64,000 nucleotides of DNA from Mesobacterium_A hydrothermale (GTDB taxonomy: Bacteria > Pseudomonadota > Alphaproteobacteria > Rhodobacterales > Rhodobacteraceae), in assembly GCF_035818635.1 (NCBI RefSeq), contig NZ_JAYLLH010000020.1, positions 1 through 64,000 of the forward strand. The letters run 5' to 3'. Below are positions 52,605 through 61,957 of the stretch, piece after piece. Every line of letters starts with the position of its first letter. Position 1 is the first letter of the stretch. The position numbers and the translations under genes are program-made. The notes beneath the pieces were generated by a model. The model was not told the origin of the DNA and ran no database searches. It saw only the letters and a list, made by a program, of their open reading frames with translations.

Positions 52605-52993
52605 CCAGCAGGACGCCGATCCCGGACACCGTGACGCTGCAAGTGCCATTCCGCGTCGTGAAGCGCGGCGGCCGCAAGGAGATGCAGCTACCAGAAGGTG
52701 CGAGCCAGACGCGCCGTACCGACAGCACGCTGGTCAAGGCACTCGCTCGTGCGTTCCGGTGGAAGCGTATGCTTGAGTCGGGCGAGTTCGCGTCAATCTC
52801 CGAATTGGCTGAGAAGGAGAACATCGCCTTCACCTATATGGCACGTCTGATGCGGTTGTCGCTCCTGTCTCCGGAACTTGTCGATGCTGCAATGGACGGA
52901 TGCCAGCCCCCGAAAATGACGCTGGCCAACTTGATGGACCCGTTTCCAGTGGATTGGAAGGAACAGCACAGACTCTGGCATGATGAGATCTGA
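52601..52993 (+). CDS. Conserved protein following serine recombinase, 130 aa
   Basis: The ATG overlaps the recombinase stop by 4 nt. The C-terminal part (ISELAEKENIAFTYMARLMR) is a helix-turn-helix-like segment, typical of the small protein linked to DUF2924-recombinase cassettes. The N-terminus is basic (RVVKRGGRKEMQLP). A DNA-binding accessory role is likely. Confidence 0.75.
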   Translation: MTSRTPIPDTVTLQVPFRVVKRGGRKEMQLPEGASQTRRTDSTLVKALARAFRWKRMLESGEFASISELAEKENIAFTYMARLMRLSLLSPELVDAAMDGCQPPKMTLANLMDPFPVDWKEQHRLWHDEI

Positions 52994-53067
52994 TTCCCGC
53001 GTGCAAAAGGAAAGCCAGCGCGATAGGTTTGCGAAAACAAGACCTTTTCGTGAGTTTCCGAGCCGCA

Positions 53068-56000
53068 ATGTCCGATATTTCCGATCTTATCCTTTCCCTG
53101 GCACCCGAAGATGGCTCCTCCATCGGCAATGGCGCGATGTTGGCGCGGCTGCGGGACCATATCCCGACGCTGACGGACGAGGCCTATGAGGCCGCGCGGG
53201 ATGCGCTGATTGACGATGGCACGTTGGGCCGTGGCAAGGGGCGTGGCGGGTCGATCTATCGGGCGGATGTGGTCGATCTGGAACTGACGGCTCCTGTGGC
53301 GAAGGAACCCAAAGCCGCCACCGGCACGCGCAAGAAGACGGCCAGAAGCTCGGGCCGCAAGTCGGCTGAGCCGACCGAGGTGCTGTCGTATCGTCATGGC
53401 GAGACGCGGGTGAACAACCCCGAAGTGGGGATGGTGCATGCGGACACCGACCCGGATGGGGAGAAATCCACCTGGGCCTATGATCCGCATCTGGACCCGG
53501 CGCTGAACTTTGACAGCGCGCGCGGGGCGATTGAGACGCTGATCGATGATGCGCTGGCCAGTGATGATCCGGAGCGGATGAAGGATGCGCTGAGCGAACT
53601 CAAACGCCTGCAGGCCCCCTACCTGAACTGGACCGGCAAGGCGGAGAAGACGAGCTTTGAGGTCGATACCGTCTCGCTCCATGTCCATGAGCGGGTGGAC
53701 CCGGCGACAATCCTTGCCAATGCGGCCAAGCGGCTGAAGGGGCAGGATGCGGCGACGCAGTGGCGGCAGCCGGACCTGTTCGCCGCCCCGTTCGAGAACC
53801 TGCCGCTGCGCCAGGCGCTGGATTTCTATCACCACGAAAAGGGCTGGTCGAACCGGCTGGTGGCAGGCGACAGCCTGCTGGTGATGAACTCGCTCCTGAC
53901 CAAAGAGAGCATGAGCGGCAAGGTTCAGATGATCTATATCGACCCGCCCTATGGCATCAAATACGGGTCGAACTTTCAGCCCTTCACCAACAAGCGCGAC
54001 GTGAAGGACCGCTCGGACGCTGACCTGACGCAAGAGCCCGAGATGATCAAGGCGTTCCGGGACACCTGGGAGTTGGGCATCCATTCCTACCTCACCTATC
54101 TGCGCGACCGGCTGATGCTGGCACGGGAATTGCTGACCGAGAGCGGGTCGGTGTTTGTGCAGATTGGCGATGAAAATGTGCATCGGGTTCGCGAAATACT
54201 CGATGAAGTTTTTTCTCCAGATAACTTTGTCTCATCGATCACCGTGAAGAAGACGTCGGTGCAAACAGACTTGGCGATACCAAGTGTTGCAGATCACATT
54301 CTTTGGTTTTGTAAGGATAGGAAAAAGCTTAAGTATCGCCCTGTTCATCTTTCCAAAAACGTTGGCGATCCGGGGTCTGAGCAATACCGTTGGATCAGAA
54401 ACGACGACGGCACTTTCACTCGAATAAGGGATCAAAACGAATACGGCATTTCTGACCTCTGCCGCCCGGACAACTTGACTTCAAGCCATGAATACAGCCG
54501 TGGTAAAGAACCTATCCCTTTTCAGGGTCGGGAGTTCTTACCTGGCGCTCGGTATTGGTCAACCAGTCCGGAATCGATCAGAAGACTAGAGCGCGTTCAA
54601 CGCTTGCACGCGGGTTCGGGAACGACACTCAGTTATGTTAGATTCTTGGCTGATTTCCCTGTCGTCCCGCTTTTGAACGTGTGGACTGACACTGGCACCG
54701 GCGGCTACGGCGATACCCGCGACTATGTAGTTCAAACAACAACGAAGATACTCGAACGCTGCCTTTTGATGTGCACCGATCCCGGCGATCTGGTGCTCGA
54801 TCCTACCTGTGGCTCCGGAACCACCGCCTTCGTCGCCGAGAAATGGGGGCGGCGCTGGATCACCTGTGACACCTCGCGCGTGGCGATCACGCTGGCCAAA
54901 CAGCGGCTGATGACCGCCAGTTTCGACTATTACGCTCTGCGCTATCCCCATGAGGGGCTGAAGGGCGGGTTCGATTACGAAACCGTGCCGCATATCACGC
55001 TGAAATCCATCGCCAACAATCCCGACATCGACACGATCTATGACGAGGATCACCCGGGAGTAGCAGCGGCGCTGGACGATCTGAACGCCGCGCTCACATC
55101 CGCGCCCCCGCTGTCGATCAAGCCCACCCAAGGCTATCGCAAGGGCAAACAGGTCTCCTTCCGCGATGGCGACGTGCTGGAGGAATGGGAGGTGCCCTTT
55201 GACCTGCCCACCGATTGGCCCGAAGCGGCCAAGGCCCCCTTCGAGGTGTTCCACACAGCCCGCCAGGCCATGCAGCGCCGCATGGATCAGTCCATCGCCG
55301 ATCACGCCGATCAGGAAACGCTCTACGACAAGCCCCGTATCGACAAGAACAAGCTGCGTATCACCGGCCCGTTCAGCGTCGAGGCCGTGCCCGCGCCCAC
55401 CGTGCTGTCGCTCGACGAAAGCCTGCCTGCGGAAGAGGCCGACAGCACCGTCGCCCGCTCTGGCGAAACCTCGCGCCAATCGCTCTGGCGCGATGAGCTG
55501 CTGAAAACCGGCGTGCGCGGCAAGGGCGGCAACATGATGCGCTTTGCCGAGTTCGAGGTGATCCCTGCTACCCGCTTCCTGCATGCCAGCGGCTCGGTCG
55601 CTGACACGGGCGAGCGTGTCGTGGTCAGTTTCGGCCCCGAACACGCCGCGTTGGAGCAGCGCCAGGTCGAAGAGGCGATGAACGAAGCCTATACGCTGAT
55701 GCCCAAGCCCAAGTTCCTGCTGTTCTGCGCCTTCACCTTTGATCCGGAGGCGGCCAAGGACATCGATGAGATGAATGTGCCGGGCATGACCTTCCTCAAG
55801 GTGCAGATGAACACGGACCTGCTGACCGAGGATCTGAAGAGGGAGCGGGCGAGCAACGAAAGCTTCTGGCTGATGGGCCAGCCCGAGGTCGATGTGCGAA
55901 AGCGCGATGACGGTATGTGGGAGGTCGAGGTGCATGGCTTTGACTACTTCAACCCCAAGACCGGCGAGATCGAGGGCGGCGGCAAGAAGCAGATCGCCAT

Positions 56001-56253
56001 GTGGTCGCTGGATCACGATTACGATCAACGCTCGCTTATGCCCCATCAGGTGTTCTTCCCCATGGCCGATGCCAAGGGCGGCTGGAACCGCTTGAAAAAG
56101 ACGATCCGGGCAGAGTTGGACGAGGACCTGCTGGAGCAGTTCCACGGCACGGTGTCGCTGCCGTTCGAGGCGGGGGACAACAAGCGGATCGCGGTGAAGA
56201 TTGTGGATGATCGGGGGATCGAGTCCCTCAAGATCGTCGCGCTGGAGGGATAA
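53068..56253 (+). CDS. Type III-like DNA methyltransferase (Mod), 1061 aa
   Basis: This is the modification subunit of a type III-like restriction system (beta-class N6-adenine methylase). The catalytic DPPYGIKYGSNF is at about 292-303, and the AdoMet motif LDPTCGSGTTAF comes about 285 residues later, leaving a long target-recognition domain between them (54190-54790). That segment is clearly richer in A and T than the flanks. The N-terminal ~130 residues carry a basic Ala/Lys linker, and the long C-terminal region (from about 55.1 kb) is family-specific. The start at ATG 53068 is chosen over a TTG at 53029. It is 3 nt upstream of the res gene. Confidence 0.88.
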   Translation: MSDISDLILSLAPEDGSSIGNGAMLARLRDHIPTLTDEAYEAARDALIDDGTLGRGKGRGGSIYRADVVDLELTAPVAKEPKAATGTRKKTARSSGRKSAEPTEVLSYRHGETRVNNPEVGMVHADTDPDGEKSTWAYDPHLDPALNFDSARGAIETLIDDALASDDPERMKDALSELKRLQAPYLNWTGKAEKTSFEVDTVSLHVHERVDPATILANAAKRLKGQDAATQWRQPDLFAAPFENLPLRQALDFYHHEKGWSNRLVAGDSLLVMNSLLTKESMSGKVQMIYIDPPYGIKYGSNFQPFTNKRDVKDRSDADLTQEPEMIKAFRDTWELGIHSYLTYLRDRLMLARELLTESGSVFVQIGDENVHRVREILDEVFSPDNFVSSITVKKTSVQTDLAIPSVADHILWFCKDRKKLKYRPVHLSKNVGDPGSEQYRWIRNDDGTFTRIRDQNEYGISDLCRPDNLTSSHEYSRGKEPIPFQGREFLPGARYWSTSPESIRRLERVQRLHAGSGTTLSYVRFLADFPVVPLLNVWTDTGTGGYGDTRDYVVQTTTKILERCLLMCTDPGDLVLDPTCGSGTTAFVAEKWGRRWITCDTSRVAITLAKQRLMTASFDYYALRYPHEGLKGGFDYETVPHITLKSIANNPDIDTIYDEDHPGVAAALDDLNAALTSAPPLSIKPTQGYRKGKQVSFRDGDVLEEWEVPFDLPTDWPEAAKAPFEVFHTARQAMQRRMDQSIADHADQETLYDKPRIDKNKLRITGPFSVEAVPAPTVLSLDESLPAEEADSTVARSGETSRQSLWRDELLKTGVRGKGGNMMRFAEFEVIPATRFLHASGSVADTGERVVVSFGPEHAALEQRQVEEAMNEAYTLMPKPKFLLFCAFTFDPEAAKDIDEMNVPGMTFLKVQMNTDLLTEDLKRERASNESFWLMGQPEVDVRKRDDGMWEVEVHGFDYFNPKTGEIEGGGKKQIAMWSLDHDYDQRSLMPHQVFFPMADAKGGWNRLKKTIRAELDEDLLEQFHGTVSLPFEAGDNKRIAVKIVDDRGIESLKIVALEG
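54190..54790 (+). other. AT-rich target-recognition segment inside the methyltransferase gene
   Basis: Within mod, codons between about 54190 and 54790 use many A/T third positions (for example TTTTCTCC, ATTCTTTGG, GAATACGGC), while flanking codons are strongly G/C-ending. The boundaries lie next to the catalytic DPPY half and the DPTCGSG half. This fits replacement of the recognition domain by recombination. Confidence 0.6.
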
Positions 56254-56256
56254 GCC

Positions 56257-59052
56257 ATGTCCCTGATCATCAACCGCCCGTGGGAGCGGCCTGAGCAGCA
56301 TTGGGTCGAGGGCAAAGGCGGCAAGCTGGAGATCAAGCCGGAGCGGCGGCCTGCGAGCTACGAGGTCTTTGATGCGCGCAACAACACCAAGCGGACAGAA
56401 GTGCTGGCCATGGTCAACACGATCCGCGACCGCGTTGATCAGTGGCGAGAGGATGGCTATCCGGGCGTGACCATCGTGACACGCAAGCTGTTGGAGCATT
56501 GGCACGACGAGGATGCGCGCCAGCACCCGTTCTATTTCTGCCAGTTGGAAGCGATTGAGACACTGATCTGGTGGGTCGAGGGCGCGGAGGCCTACAAGCA
56601 AGGCATCCATGTGCCCGGCGATGGCGGTGCTTGGGAGCGGCTTTGCAACAAGATGGCCACCGGTGCGGGCAAAACGACAGTGATGGCAATGATCATCACC
56701 TGGCAAGTTTTAAACGCGCTGACCTATCCGAAGCGGAACAAGGACTTCAGCCGCGCGGTGTTCATCGTTGCGCCGGGCTTGACCGTGAAAGGCCGGTTGC
56801 AGGTGCTGATGCCGTCTGAGGGCAGTTACTACGATGAGTTCAATCTGTGTCCATCGGAGTCGATGCGCCAGAAGCTGAACCAAGCCGAAGTGCTGATCGA
56901 AAACTGGCACACTCTGATGCCGTTGAAAGAGGTGCAGCGCTCGGTCGTTCAGAAGGGCAAGGAATCGGACGAGGCTTTCACCCGGCGCGTTCTGGGCAAG
57001 CTGGCGGCCCACAAGGACATCATCGTCATCAACGACGAGGCGCACCACGCCTATCGCAAGCCGCCCGAGGTGAAGATCAGCAAGAAGGCGGCCGCCGAAC
57101 AGGGCATTGACCTGGACGAGGCCACACGCTGGATCGAGGGGCTCGACCGCATCCACAAAACGCGGCGCATCCAGCGCTGTTTTGATCTGTCCGCGACGCC
57201 CTTTGCCCCAACCGGGAAGAAGAGCACCGATACGGCGCTGTTCGACTGGATTATATCAGATTTTGGGCTGAACGATGCGATTGAGGCCGGTCTGGTGAAA
57301 ACGCCGCGTGTCGTGGTGCGCGACGACGCCGTCCCGGACGCCAAGACACTCCGCTCGAAGCTCTACCACATCTACCGGGATCCGTCCGTCTCCGAGGATC
57401 TAAACCGTGCCAAAGCTGAACCGCACGAAGCGCTCCCAAAGTTAGTGCAGGACGCTTATACCTTGCTTGGGGCAGATTGGCGTGAGGCGGCGAAGGACTG
57501 GGCCGAAGCTGGTCATCACTCTCCGCCGGTCATGTTGACGGTCTGCAACCGAACAGAGACAGCCGCCAGGATCGAGAACTATTTCAACCAAGGTGATGCC
57601 CATTGGCCGGAGCTCCAGGCCCCGAAAAAGACCCTACGCGTGGATTCGAAGGTGCTGGACAAGGCGGAAATTGGTGAGGCCGCGACGTCGGACAAAGCAT
57701 ATGATCAGCGCCTACAAGAGATCGTCGAAGCATCCAGCATCCCGGAGACCAGGAAAAGCCAGCTCGGTGAGTTGAAGAAGGAAGAACTGCTGCGCGAAAT
57801 CATCGACAATGTCGGCAAGCGCGGCCAGGCAGGCCAAGACCTCCAAAAAGTGATTTCGGTCGCAATGCTATCTGAGGGATGGGACGCAAAGAACGTTACC
57901 CATATCATGGGGCTACGCGCCTTCACTTCCCAACTTCTCTGTGAACAAGTCGTTGGTCGCGGTTTGCGGCGGGTGTCCTATGACACTGACGAGAGCGGCC
58001 TGTTCCTGCCCGAATACGTCAACGTCTTCGGCGTGCCGCTCTCGATCTCGGAGACTGGCGAAGGCGGTGAGGCGCCGCCACCCCCGAAGCCCACCACTCA
58101 GATCGAAGTGGTGCCCGACCGTGCACATCTGGAACTTCGCTGGCCGAACGTGCTGCGCGTGGAGACGGTCGTCAAACCCGAACTCGACATCGACTGGAGC
58201 AAGGTCCAGCCGCTCGTGCTCGATCCTGCAAGCACACCGATCAGCGCCGAACTCGCCCCGGCGCTCGGCGGCGCGACGGACATGGGCAAGGTCACAGCGA
58301 TCGACCTCGAGAAGCTACCGGACGGCTTCCGTCTGCAGCGCCTCGTATTCCAGGCTGGCCGGAAGGCATTTGCCGAGCTAAGCCATGGGTTCACTGGCAC
58401 CAACGAGTATCTGGCGGCGCAGCTGGTCAGAATCGTCGAGGCATTCCTCAACTCCGACCGCCTCGACATTCCGTCGCTGTTTCACTCCGATCCTCTTCGG
58501 CGGCGGATCCTGATCGCGCTTAACATCGATCTCGTGGTCCAGAATGTGCTGAGCAACGTGACCGAGCAGAACACGGAACGCCTGACGCCGGTGTTCGACG
58601 AGGAAAACCCGATAGGTGCAACCGGGTTGATGCGCACCTGGTACACGACCAAGCCGTGCTTCCCGACGAGCAAGTCGCACATTAGTCATCTGGTGGGAGA
58701 CTCTGCGTGGGAAGGCCACGCAGCCAACGTATTCGAGAAGCGCGATGACGTTCTTGCATTCGCCAAGAACGATCACCTCGGTTTCCAGATCTACTACATG
58801 TGGGCGGGCTCGCGGCGGCGATACGTCCCGGACTTCCTTGTCCGCCTTGCTGGCGGCACGATCCTCGCGCTCGAGATCAAGGGCACCGACAGCCCTCAGA
58901 ATAAGGCGAAGCGGGACGCGCTGAACGAATGGGTGAAAGCGATCAACGCAGCCGGCGGTTTCGGGCGCTGGGCTTGGGATGTCGCGTTCAAGCCGGGCGA
59001 GGTGCAGGACATCATCACGAAGCACGCGGCCGTCGCCGAGCCAGCAGAATAG
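56257..59052 (+). CDS. Type III-like restriction endonuclease (Res), 931 aa
   Basis: This is the nuclease/helicase partner of the methylase. The SF2 helicase part has Walker A MATGAGKTTVMAM (about residue 132-144), DEAH-type VINDEAHHAYR (about 258-268), SATPFAPTG and late motifs LSEGWDAKNVTH and QVVGRGLRRVS. The C-terminal endonuclease domain has YVPDFLVRL and TILALEIKG (PD ... ExK). The restriction target is set by the Mod subunit. The genes are separated by 3 nt and probably translated together. The frame is intact, so the system is likely active. Confidence 0.88.
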   Translation: MSLIINRPWERPEQHWVEGKGGKLEIKPERRPASYEVFDARNNTKRTEVLAMVNTIRDRVDQWREDGYPGVTIVTRKLLEHWHDEDARQHPFYFCQLEAIETLIWWVEGAEAYKQGIHVPGDGGAWERLCNKMATGAGKTTVMAMIITWQVLNALTYPKRNKDFSRAVFIVAPGLTVKGRLQVLMPSEGSYYDEFNLCPSESMRQKLNQAEVLIENWHTLMPLKEVQRSVVQKGKESDEAFTRRVLGKLAAHKDIIVINDEAHHAYRKPPEVKISKKAAAEQGIDLDEATRWIEGLDRIHKTRRIQRCFDLSATPFAPTGKKSTDTALFDWIISDFGLNDAIEAGLVKTPRVVVRDDAVPDAKTLRSKLYHIYRDPSVSEDLNRAKAEPHEALPKLVQDAYTLLGADWREAAKDWAEAGHHSPPVMLTVCNRTETAARIENYFNQGDAHWPELQAPKKTLRVDSKVLDKAEIGEAATSDKAYDQRLQEIVEASSIPETRKSQLGELKKEELLREIIDNVGKRGQAGQDLQKVISVAMLSEGWDAKNVTHIMGLRAFTSQLLCEQVVGRGLRRVSYDTDESGLFLPEYVNVFGVPLSISETGEGGEAPPPPKPTTQIEVVPDRAHLELRWPNVLRVETVVKPELDIDWSKVQPLVLDPASTPISAELAPALGGATDMGKVTAIDLEKLPDGFRLQRLVFQAGRKAFAELSHGFTGTNEYLAAQLVRIVEAFLNSDRLDIPSLFHSDPLRRRILIALNIDLVVQNVLSNVTEQNTERLTPVFDEENPIGATGLMRTWYTTKPCFPTSKSHISHLVGDSAWEGHAANVFEKRDDVLAFAKNDHLGFQIYYMWAGSRRRYVPDFLVRLAGGTILALEIKGTDSPQNKAKRDALNEWVKAINAAGGFGRWAWDVAFKPGEVQDIITKHAAVAEPAE

Positions 59053-59296
59053 AGCTGGCGTTTCGGCCGGAGCGCGACAGAGATGTTCGATCCCGGTTCC
59101 GTCTCGATGCGCCACCGGCATCGAAGTGTTTAGGTTGGGTTTTGAATTTATCTCTGAATTTCAGGAGCTTGCAGGCTCTACACCAAGTCCGCGAAGTCGA
59201 GAGGTCCGGAGAATATCGGCCCTGAGAGACCGCTTCCGTGCCTCTTGGCGCAGGTGCCAGTGTTCAGCCCCACCCGCATAACCCTCGAAAACAACG

Positions 59297-59319
59297 GAAA
59301 AATCCGGCCGCAGCCGGAT
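59297..59319 (-). terminator. Intrinsic terminator after tRNA-Ser
   Basis: On the minus strand, ATCCGGC-TGCG-GCCGGAT forms a perfect 7-bp stem followed by five T, about 30 nt past the tRNA 3' end. If the tRNA carries an integrated element, this terminator is element DNA that replaces the original one at 990-1011. Confidence 0.75.
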
Positions 59320-59340
59320 CGGGAGAACGCTTTCGCGAGG

Positions 59341-59356
59341 GCAAGTGGCGGAGAGG
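59341..59356. repeat. Right attachment-site candidate at the tRNA-Ser 3' end
   Basis: This is the second copy of GCAAGTGGCGGAGAGG (see 1032-1047). The last 11 nt are the tRNA 3' end including CCA; the other 5 are downstream flank. Confidence 0.6.
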
Positions 59357-59435
59357 AAGGGATTCGAACCCTCGAGACGGTTTCCCGCCTACACACTTTC
59401 CAGGCGTGCGCCTTCGACCACTCGGCCACCTCTCC
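59346..59435 (-). tRNA. tRNA-Ser (anticodon GGA), 90 nt with encoded CCA
   Basis: The minus-strand sequence folds as a class II tRNA: acceptor GGAGAGG pairs with CCTCTCC, discriminator G and CCA at the 3' end; an anticodon loop CTGGAAA gives anticodon GGA (serine UCC/UCU codons); a long variable arm is present; and the T arm has GGGTTCGAATCCC. It is intact and is the probable integration target of the 58-kb element. Confidence 0.95.
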
Positions 59436-59490
59436 GCCGGCGGGTTTATCGGAAACCCACAACCAGATGCAAGGGGCAAAACCTGTGAAA

Positions 59491-61185
59491 TCAGGCGATG
59501 ATCTCGAACTTGGTCACATCGACCATACCGCGGTCGGTGATCTTGAGCGCGGGGATCACCGGAAGGGCCAGGAAGGCCAGTTGCAGGAAGGGTTCGTGCA
59601 GCACCACGTCCAGAGATTTCGCCGCATCGCGCAACGAAACCAGGTGGTCACGGACCTCTTCGAAACTGGCAAGGCTCATCAGCCCGGCCACCGGCAACGC
59701 CAGTTCGGCCAGAACCTTGCCGCCCTGCGTCACCACGAACCCGCCTTCCAGGTCCGACAGCCGGTTTGCAGCCAGCGCCATGTCGGCGTAGTCGACGCCG
59801 ACACAGGCAATGTTGTGATGATCGTGGCAAACGGTCGAGGCAATGGCCCCCGACGTCATCCCGAACCCGCGCACGAAGCCGGTGGCGATGTTGCCGTTCC
59901 TGCCATGACGTTCGACCACGGCAATGCGCACAAGATCGCGGGCGGGATCGGGGCGCTTGTCGCCGTCTTCGATGGCGATCTCTTCGAACAGGTGACGCGT
60001 GATGATCTTGCCTTCGATGATGCCGATCACATCCGTTTCGGTCTTGTTGCCGGAGTGGCGGAAATCCTGCGCGGTCACCTTCAGCGCCTTGACCGAGCCA
60101 CGGCCCACCGGTTCGATCCACTCGCGGGCGGCAAAGGCCGCGTCATTGGCAACCACCCCGCCACAAAGGACCAGCTGCGCATGGCAGCCTTCCAGGCTGT
60201 CGATAGCAACGATATCGGCGCGCTTGCCGGGGGCGATGATGCCGCGATCCTTCAGACCGAACGCCTCGGCACCGGACAGGGTGGCGGCGCGATAGGCAGC
60301 CAGTGGCGGCGTGCCCTGGGCGATCAGTTCGCGGATCATGTAGTCCAGATGACCGAATTCGGCGATGTCCAGCGGATTGCGGTCATCGGTGCACAGGCAC
60401 ATGTAAGGCGCGGTGCGTTCGGTCAGCAGCGGCTGCAGCGCGTGCAGGTCTTTTGACACCGATCCTTCGCGGATCAGCACGCGCATCCCCTTGCGCAGCT
60501 TTTCCAATGCCTCTTCCGCTGTGGTCGCCTCGTGTTCGGTCCGAATGCCCGCCGCGACATAGGCATTCAGGTCCTTGCCGGACAGCAGCGGGCAATGGCC
60601 GTCGATATGGCCGCCCTGAAACAGCCGCAGCTTGTCCATCGCCTGAGGGTCGCGAAAGATCACTCCGGGATAGTTCATGAACTCCGCCATCCCGATGCCG
60701 GACGGATGCCCCATCAGCTCTGCCAAATCCGCAACCAGCAATTCGGCACCTGCGGTTTCCATATGGGTAGACGGCACGCAGGACGACAGCTGCACCCGGA
60801 TGTCCATCAGCGTGTGGCGGCTGGCCTGCTGGAAATAGCGAATGCCCTCTGCACCGATCACGTTTGCGATTTCATGCGGGTCGCAGATCGTGGTGGTCAC
60901 ACCCCGCGGGGCGACACAGCGGTCGAATTCATAAGGCGTGATGCAGCTGGATTCGATGTGCAGGTGGGTGTCGATGAATCCCGGCACAAGGATCAGGCCG
61001 GTGACGTCGATCACCTCTTTGCCGGTATAGTCGGCACAGATGCCGACAATGGTATCGCCGCAGATCGCCACGTCACCGTCCAGCATCTCTCCAGTGATCA
61101 GGTCGAAGATGCGTCCACCGCGCAGGACCTTGTCCGCCGGTTCATCGCCCCTGCCCTGCGCGATGCGCCGTTCCAGATCCGCCAT
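59491..61185 (-). CDS. ade: Adenine deaminase (Ade), 564 aa
   Basis: This is an adenine deaminase (adenine to hypoxanthine, purine salvage) of the amidohydrolase family. The metal site begins with PGFIDTHLHIESS (His74 and His76), and the C-terminal adenine deaminase domain includes TGFVRGFGMTSGAIASTVCHDHHN, quoted in part. The ATG at 61185 with AAGGAG upstream replaces the longer frame start at 61404, which lies in the next gene's terminator region. The gene follows the tRNA in the chromosomal right flank. Confidence 0.93.
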   Translation of the reverse strand: MADLERRIAQGRGDEPADKVLRGGRIFDLITGEMLDGDVAICGDTIVGICADYTGKEVIDVTGLILVPGFIDTHLHIESSCITPYEFDRCVAPRGVTTTICDPHEIANVIGAEGIRYFQQASRHTLMDIRVQLSSCVPSTHMETAGAELLVADLAELMGHPSGIGMAEFMNYPGVIFRDPQAMDKLRLFQGGHIDGHCPLLSGKDLNAYVAAGIRTEHEATTAEEALEKLRKGMRVLIREGSVSKDLHALQPLLTERTAPYMCLCTDDRNPLDIAEFGHLDYMIRELIAQGTPPLAAYRAATLSGAEAFGLKDRGIIAPGKRADIVAIDSLEGCHAQLVLCGGVVANDAAFAAREWIEPVGRGSVKALKVTAQDFRHSGNKTETDVIGIIEGKIITRHLFEEIAIEDGDKRPDPARDLVRIAVVERHGRNGNIATGFVRGFGMTSGAIASTVCHDHHNIACVGVDYADMALAANRLSDLEGGFVVTQGGKVLAELALPVAGLMSLASFEEVRDHLVSLRDAAKSLDVVLHEPFLQLAFLALPVIPALKITDRGMVDVTKFEIIA

Positions 61186-61240
61186 ACCGCCTGCTCCTTG
61201 CCCGTCTTTACGGCACAGAGTGACAGAGCGCGCGCCCGCG

Positions 61241-61957
61241 TCAAGCGCCCCGGCGCCGCGGCGTTGCCGCAGCGATCTGACGGCGGCGACTGGCCTGCAC
61301 GCCGGCCGCCCTGACAAGCGCGCGGAACAGCTTGCGGTGGTCGGACCGGTAAAACAGATGTTCCGGGTGCCACTGCACCCCCAGAGCAAAGGGATCGCGG
61401 TCACGTTCCACCGCCTGGATCATCCCGGACCGGTCGCGGGCCGAAACGCGCAGACCGCGTCCCAGGGTGTCGACGGCCTGTGAATGCAACGCATTCACGC
61501 GCAGTTCGTCATGTTCAGTGATCTGCCACAACAGCGTACCGGGCACCACCTGCACCGTCTTGAGTGGCAAGACCGTGTCGCGCCGGGCGATGCCGAAGCT
61601 GCCGTAGGCGTCCTGATCCAGCGTTCCCCCCAGCACCACGTTTAGCATTTGCGCCCCGCGGCAAATCCCCAGCACCGGCAGACCACGCCTGAACGCCCCC
61701 CGCAGCACCGCGCGCTCCATGGCGTCGCGCGCAGGGTCGATCCGCGCGCTCATCGCCAGTTCACCGCCGTAAAGCGTGGGGGCAATGTCGTCGCCGCCTC
61801 CGATCACCACACCGTCCACCCGGTTCAGCGCCACATCGCGGGCGCGCTTCCAGCGAAGCGCGCGTCCCCCGCCAAGGCGGATCGACAGCGCGATCAACGG
61901 AAAGACGCGCCAGCCGGACCGGCGCGAAACGGTGACTCCAATCACCGGGCGGGTCAT
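61241..61957 (-). CDS. Class I amidotransferase-like peptidase (C26), 238 aa
   Basis: This gamma-glutamyl-gamma-aminobutyrate hydrolase-like protein (family C26) has the nucleophile elbow GICRGAQMLN (Cys) and the His-Glu pair in GVQWHPEHLF. It hydrolyses gamma-glutamyl amides. The ATG overlaps the amidoligase stop (ATGA), so the pair is coupled. Amidoligase plus C26 hydrolase suggests a gamma-glutamyl or peptide-ligation/removal pathway. Confidence 0.85.
   Translation of the reverse strand: MTRPVIGVTVSRRSGWRVFPLIALSIRLGGGRALRWKRARDVALNRVDGVVIGGGDDIAPTLYGGELAMSARIDPARDAMERAVLRGAFRRGLPVLGICRGAQMLNVVLGGTLDQDAYGSFGIARRDTVLPLKTVQVVPGTLLWQITEHDELRVNALHSQAVDTLGRGLRVSARDRSGMIQAVERDRDPFALGVQWHPEHLFYRSDHRKLFRALVRAAGVQASRRRQIAAATPRRRGA

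Noticed and set aside
54586..56706. 706-codon minus-strand ORF across the methyltransferase gene
   Set aside because: Antisense to the conserved Mod protein; no ribosome site or domain.
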